Shown here in pieces: positions 5,279-7,072 of a stretch of DNA of 7,072 bases. The DNA is from Lachnospiraceae bacterium (GTDB lineage: Bacteria > Bacillota > Clostridia > Oscillospirales > Ruminococcaceae): the NCBI GenBank assembly GCA_023664705.1, contig JAMPFE010000091.1:1-7072 (forward strand), given 5' to 3'. The number at the start of each line of letters is the position of its first letter. Within the stretch, counting starts at the first letter, position 1. Under the pieces are notes generated by a model. That model saw only the letters and a program-made list of their open reading frames with translations, did no database searches and had not been told where the DNA came from. Both the position numbers and the translations under genes were made by a program.

Positions 5279-6586
5279 ATGGCAATATTGAAGAATATCA
5301 ATGAGACAGGAACGGATCTCGCTCTGCTCTTTGACCGCAACGATTACGTCACCGCCCCTCTAAAGACCAAGTTAAACTTGGTCGGGGCGCTAAGGTGCAG
5401 TCCGGAAAATTTCCCGAAAATAAGCCGTTCGCTAAAGCGGCTCTCTCATCAGGAGAACAGCAAAATGCTCCGCCATTTTGTTGTGAGCATATCTCCGTGT
5501 GACGAGAATAAACTCTCCGATGCCGAGATATTGGTCGTGGCGCGAAAGGTTTCTGAGTTCTTCAAGGACTGCTATGTGCTGTATGCTGTTCATAAGGATA
5601 CGGCGCATACGCACTTCCACATACTCATCTGTAACACCCGTATTTCGGACGGCAATCAGATGAGTATGAGCGACAGTGATTTGGAACGCTTCAAGGAGCA
5701 CTGCTCCTCGGTATTACGGGAGCACGGTCTTAGACCTATTGAGAAAATGGACAAGTCGGACGAGCAGTTGGAGATAGACGAGACTCTGTTTCCGCAGCCG
5801 CCGGCGGAGCTGTCGCAGCAGGAACGCGTCGATATTCTCTACGAGGGTGTTGATAATCAGCCGTTCCACAAACCGTATTACGGCAATTACCGTCCTGCTC
5901 CCGTGCAGAATTATATCACAGTAAATGTGCTTATTCCGCCCGGAACGCAAGGCACTTTGTTCCAAGGCAGGAACGGTCAGCCGTGCTTATCTTTTAAACC
6001 GTCACAGACGTATTACCCGCAAAGCCCAGTGGGTAATATTCCGCACAACGGCGCGGTTTACGGCGGTAATACTCTGCTCCCGGCAGGTGATCCGCAGTTT
6101 CCCTCAGACTTTTCCGAGTGGAACGAGGAAGAACCGGCATGGCTTAAAGACCCTCAACCCGTAAGCAATGAGCTTGACGAATGCGAGGATGTTTCGTACC
6201 CGTATGAGGACGAGTGCGATGATGACTTTGATTATCGTTACGATGACCTTGACAACGGTTGTGATGACAAGGGTGACGAGGGAGACGACGATTATGTTTC
6301 TCCACCGGTTGTGACTGTGCCGCCAAACGGAAATGGAAACGTCGGTGCCGCTGCGGCTGTTTCGGCGGAAAAGACTGACCCTATCGTTGTTATTAAAGGG
6401 TTAGCCAACACCGCCGCGGCTTCCGGCAATAATAACGGAACACAAAACACCGGCGGAAAAATCGACCCGTTTGTTTTCCGCGATAAGCCGCTTGAAAAGG
6501 TATTTCCTTACAGCGGCAACGACAATGAGAATGGAGGTGAAAAAATATGCCCTATCATTGTCAACGACAATCCTAAAAAATTTTAG
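5279..6586 (+). CDS. MobA/VirD2-type relaxase with compact catalytic domain and acidic tail
   Basis: The 435-aa product starts at the ATG at 5279, with AAAGGAGGT 8 bases upstream. A longer frame from 5216 lies inside mobC and is rejected. The relaxase domain spans about residues 1-160. Y23 in NDYVTAPLKT is the likely nicking tyrosine. The metal-binding histidine motif is clear in AVHKDTAHTHFHI, with H105, H110, H112 and H114. The protein would cut one strand at oriT, stay bound to the 5' end and lead it into a recipient through a conjugation channel supplied elsewhere; no such channel is encoded here. From about 170 the sequence becomes Pro/Gln/Asn/Gly-rich, then a highly acidic Asp/Glu block (297-339), then Ala/Gly/Asn-rich low complexity. 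This tail looks disordered and carries no helicase or primase domain. The gene follows mobC with a one-base gap. Confidence 0.92.
   Translation: MAILKNINETGTDLALLFDRNDYVTAPLKTKLNLVGALRCSPENFPKISRSLKRLSHQENSKMLRHFVVSISPCDENKLSDAEILVVARKVSEFFKDCYVLYAVHKDTAHTHFHILICNTRISDGNQMSMSDSDLERFKEHCSSVLREHGLRPIEKMDKSDEQLEIDETLFPQPPAELSQQERVDILYEGVDNQPFHKPYYGNYRPAPVQNYITVNVLIPPGTQGTLFQGRNGQPCLSFKPSQTYYPQSPVGNIPHNGAVYGGNTLLPAGDPQFPSDFSEWNEEEPAWLKDPQPVSNELDECEDVSYPYEDECDDDFDYRYDDLDNGCDDKGDEGDDDYVSPPVVTVPPNGNGNVGAAAAVSAEKTDPIVVIKGLANTAAASGNNNGTQNTGGKIDPFVFRDKPLEKVFPYSGNDNENGGEKICPIIVNDNPKKF
5350..5397. repeat. Long palindromic hairpin inside the relaxase gene
   Basis: GACCAAGTT (5365-5373) and AACTTGGTC (5375-5383) form a perfect 9-base palindrome around a single A. 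GCCCC (5354-5358) pairs with GGGGC (5384-5388), and CACC (5350-5353) pairs with GGTG (5394-5397), giving 18 possible pairs with asymmetric bulges. It covers codons 24-40, next to the presumed catalytic tyrosine. Its function is unknown: an RNA brake on relaxase translation or a DNA site are both possible. Confidence 0.55.
6547..6576 (+). CDS. Possible 9-codon leader-type ORF inside the relaxase 3' end
   Basis: GGAGG at 6533-6537 lies 9 bases before the ATG at 6547, a textbook ribosome site in a different frame from the relaxase. The reading frame gives MPYHCQRQS and stops at TAA (6574-6576). A 6-base hairpin with an AAC loop (ATTGTC/GACAAT, 6557-6571) lies inside it. It may be a remnant start of a lost gene, a leader peptide that feeds ribosomes to the next frame, or chance. 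Weakly supported. Confidence 0.25.
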   Translation: MPYHCQRQS

Positions 6587-6598
6587 AAATAAAATTTT

Positions 6599-6814
6599 AT
6601 GGATATGGTGGACATAGTGGATACCGTGTTCTGCTCATCGAACGATGTAGCCATGTTGAAACAGCTCGGCTACGCGTCGAGCGATGCCGAAGCACGCGAG
6701 ACGCTCCACTTGCTTGACACGGGCGAAGCGTTGGCAAAGGGCAACATATCCACGGACATGTGCCCGTTGGATTATCCCGTGAAGTTCACGGTGATCCCGA
6801 ACGGGGCAACATAA
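6599..6814 (+). CDS. Small hypothetical protein (71 aa) or detached relaxase C-terminus
   Basis: I do not recognise the product. The frame runs from an ATG at 6599 to a double stop (TAA TAG) at 6812-6817. No Shine-Dalgarno sequence precedes it: the upstream bases are an A/T run only. Codons look GC-rich at third positions, like the upstream operon, which supports real coding. It is in the same frame as the relaxase and separated from it only by TAG AAA TAA and two sense codons. It may therefore be a former C-terminal extension, or be translated by reinitiation. The composition is acidic, with a helical middle (AMLKQLGYASSDAEARETL, residues 18-36) and a Pro-containing end, and no membrane segment. 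Real coding is more likely than not, but the start is uncertain. Confidence 0.45.
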   Translation: MDMVDIVDTVFCSSNDVAMLKQLGYASSDAEARETLHLLDTGEALAKGNISTDMCPLDYPVKFTVIPNGAT

Positions 6815-6818
6815 TAGA

Positions 6819-6861
6819 CTTCCCGTCTGCACTGCCGTTCGTGCAGTGCAGACAAAGGAAG
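6819..6861. repeat. Strong intergenic hairpin after the 71-aa frame
   Basis: GTCTGCACTGC (6825-6835) pairs exactly with GCAGTGCAGAC (6843-6853) around a 7-base loop. CTTCC (6819-6823) and GGAAG (6857-6861) add an outer stem. No T-run follows on either strand, so it is not a classical intrinsic terminator. It may stabilise or process the transcript, or be a DNA structure such as part of an origin or attachment site. Confidence 0.6.
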
Positions 6862-6893
6862 ATGCGGACATTTGCCCGTTAGAGCAGTTTATT

Positions 6894-6916
6894 TTACTTA
6901 TATATTATATAAGTAA
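6894..6916. repeat. AT-rich palindrome upstream of the right-edge gene
   Basis: TTACTTATATA (6894-6904) and TATATAAGTAA (6906-6916) are perfect inverted arms around one T. It sits about 30 bases before the ATG at 6946. It could be an operator overlapping a -10-like TATATT/TATAAG region. I found no good -35 at the right distance, so no promoter is claimed. Confidence 0.5.
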
Positions 6917-6945
6917 CCAAATTACATTATCAGGAGGTAATGATT

Positions 6946-7072
6946 ATGAAACAAAAACGTGAATTTGAATTAACAATTCAAAAAGCGGAAACAAGCGAAG
7001 ATACCGCCGTAAAGGCGATCTTCAGGAGCATTGACGCTATCAGAAAGGAGCAGCAAGATGAAAAACAACAAA
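6946..7072 (+). CDS. Small charged hypothetical protein, N-terminal part (runs off right edge)
   Basis: The frame opens at the ATG at 6946, with AGGAGG (6932-6937) 8 bases upstream, and stays open for 42 codons to the window edge. The visible protein (MKQKREFELTIQKAETSED, continuing to IFRSIDAIRKEQQDEK) is hydrophilic and probably helical, with no recognisable domain. A second ribosome site and ATG appear in another frame at 7044-7060, so this gene probably ends soon after the edge. In elements of this type a recombinase often follows the mobilization genes; that is context only. Confidence 0.6.
   Translation, partial: MKQKREFELTIQKAETSEDTAVKAIFRSIDAIRKEQQDEKQQ
7058..7072 (+). CDS. Possible start of the next gene (five codons visible)
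   Basis: AAAGGAG (7044-7050) precedes an ATG at 7058 by 7 bases, in a different frame from the 6946 gene, giving MKNNK before the window ends. The arrangement, with a ribosome site inside the tail of the previous gene, is the same as in the mobC-relaxase junction. The product cannot be identified; a site-specific recombinase would fit the element but is not shown. Confidence 0.35.

Noticed and set aside
1..7072. CRISPR array, tRNA or rRNA genes
   Set aside because: No regularly spaced repeats, no cloverleaf-like sequence and no rRNA-like conserved segments were seen on either strand.

Overview
This window looks like part of a mobilizable integrated element in a Gram-positive, Clostridia-type gut bacterium (Ruminococcus or another Oscillospirales relative is my best guess). 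The grounds are strong AGGAGG-type ribosome binding sites, TTGACA/TATAAT promoters, a moderate-GC backbone with AT-rich islands, and proteins of types common in those genomes. No database search was possible, so the taxonomy is inference.

Layout. The left edge (1-322, minus strand) carries the N-terminal part of an Rpn-type PD-(D/E)XK nuclease/transposase-family protein, read leftward out of the window from a perfect consensus promoter. A repeat-rich intergenic stretch follows, then a 59-aa excisionase-like helix-turn-helix protein (547-726, plus). Next come about 240 bp of AT-rich non-coding DNA, three adjacent three-base-loop hairpins (967-1033) and an intrinsic terminator (about 1044-1080). 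A single AT-rich gene on the minus strand (1108-3279) encodes a 723-aa protein that I cannot assign to any family. It has its own perfect consensus promoter and looks like cargo inserted between the excisionase-like gene and the mobility operon.

The plus-strand operon starts at 3483. It encodes an SF3 (P4/D5-type) helicase, a MobC-like ribbon-helix-helix relaxosome protein and a compact MobA/VirD2-type relaxase with a long low-complexity acidic tail. These genes overlap or nearly touch, each with its own Shine-Dalgarno site. After the relaxase come a doubtful 71-aa reading frame in the same frame as the relaxase, a strong hairpin, an AT-rich palindrome, and the starts of one or two further small genes cut by the right edge.

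How it fits together. The excisionase-like protein would help excise the element. The helicase would unwind or replicate the excised circle. MobC and the relaxase would nick oriT for transfer by a conjugation machine supplied in trans. The integrase or recombinase is not in the window and probably lies to the right. The best candidate for something undescribed is the 723-aa orphan cargo protein. After it, the non-coding structures are worth attention: the repeated motif around the excisionase-like gene, the hairpin array, and a long palindromic hairpin inside the relaxase gene over the presumed catalytic tyrosine region.
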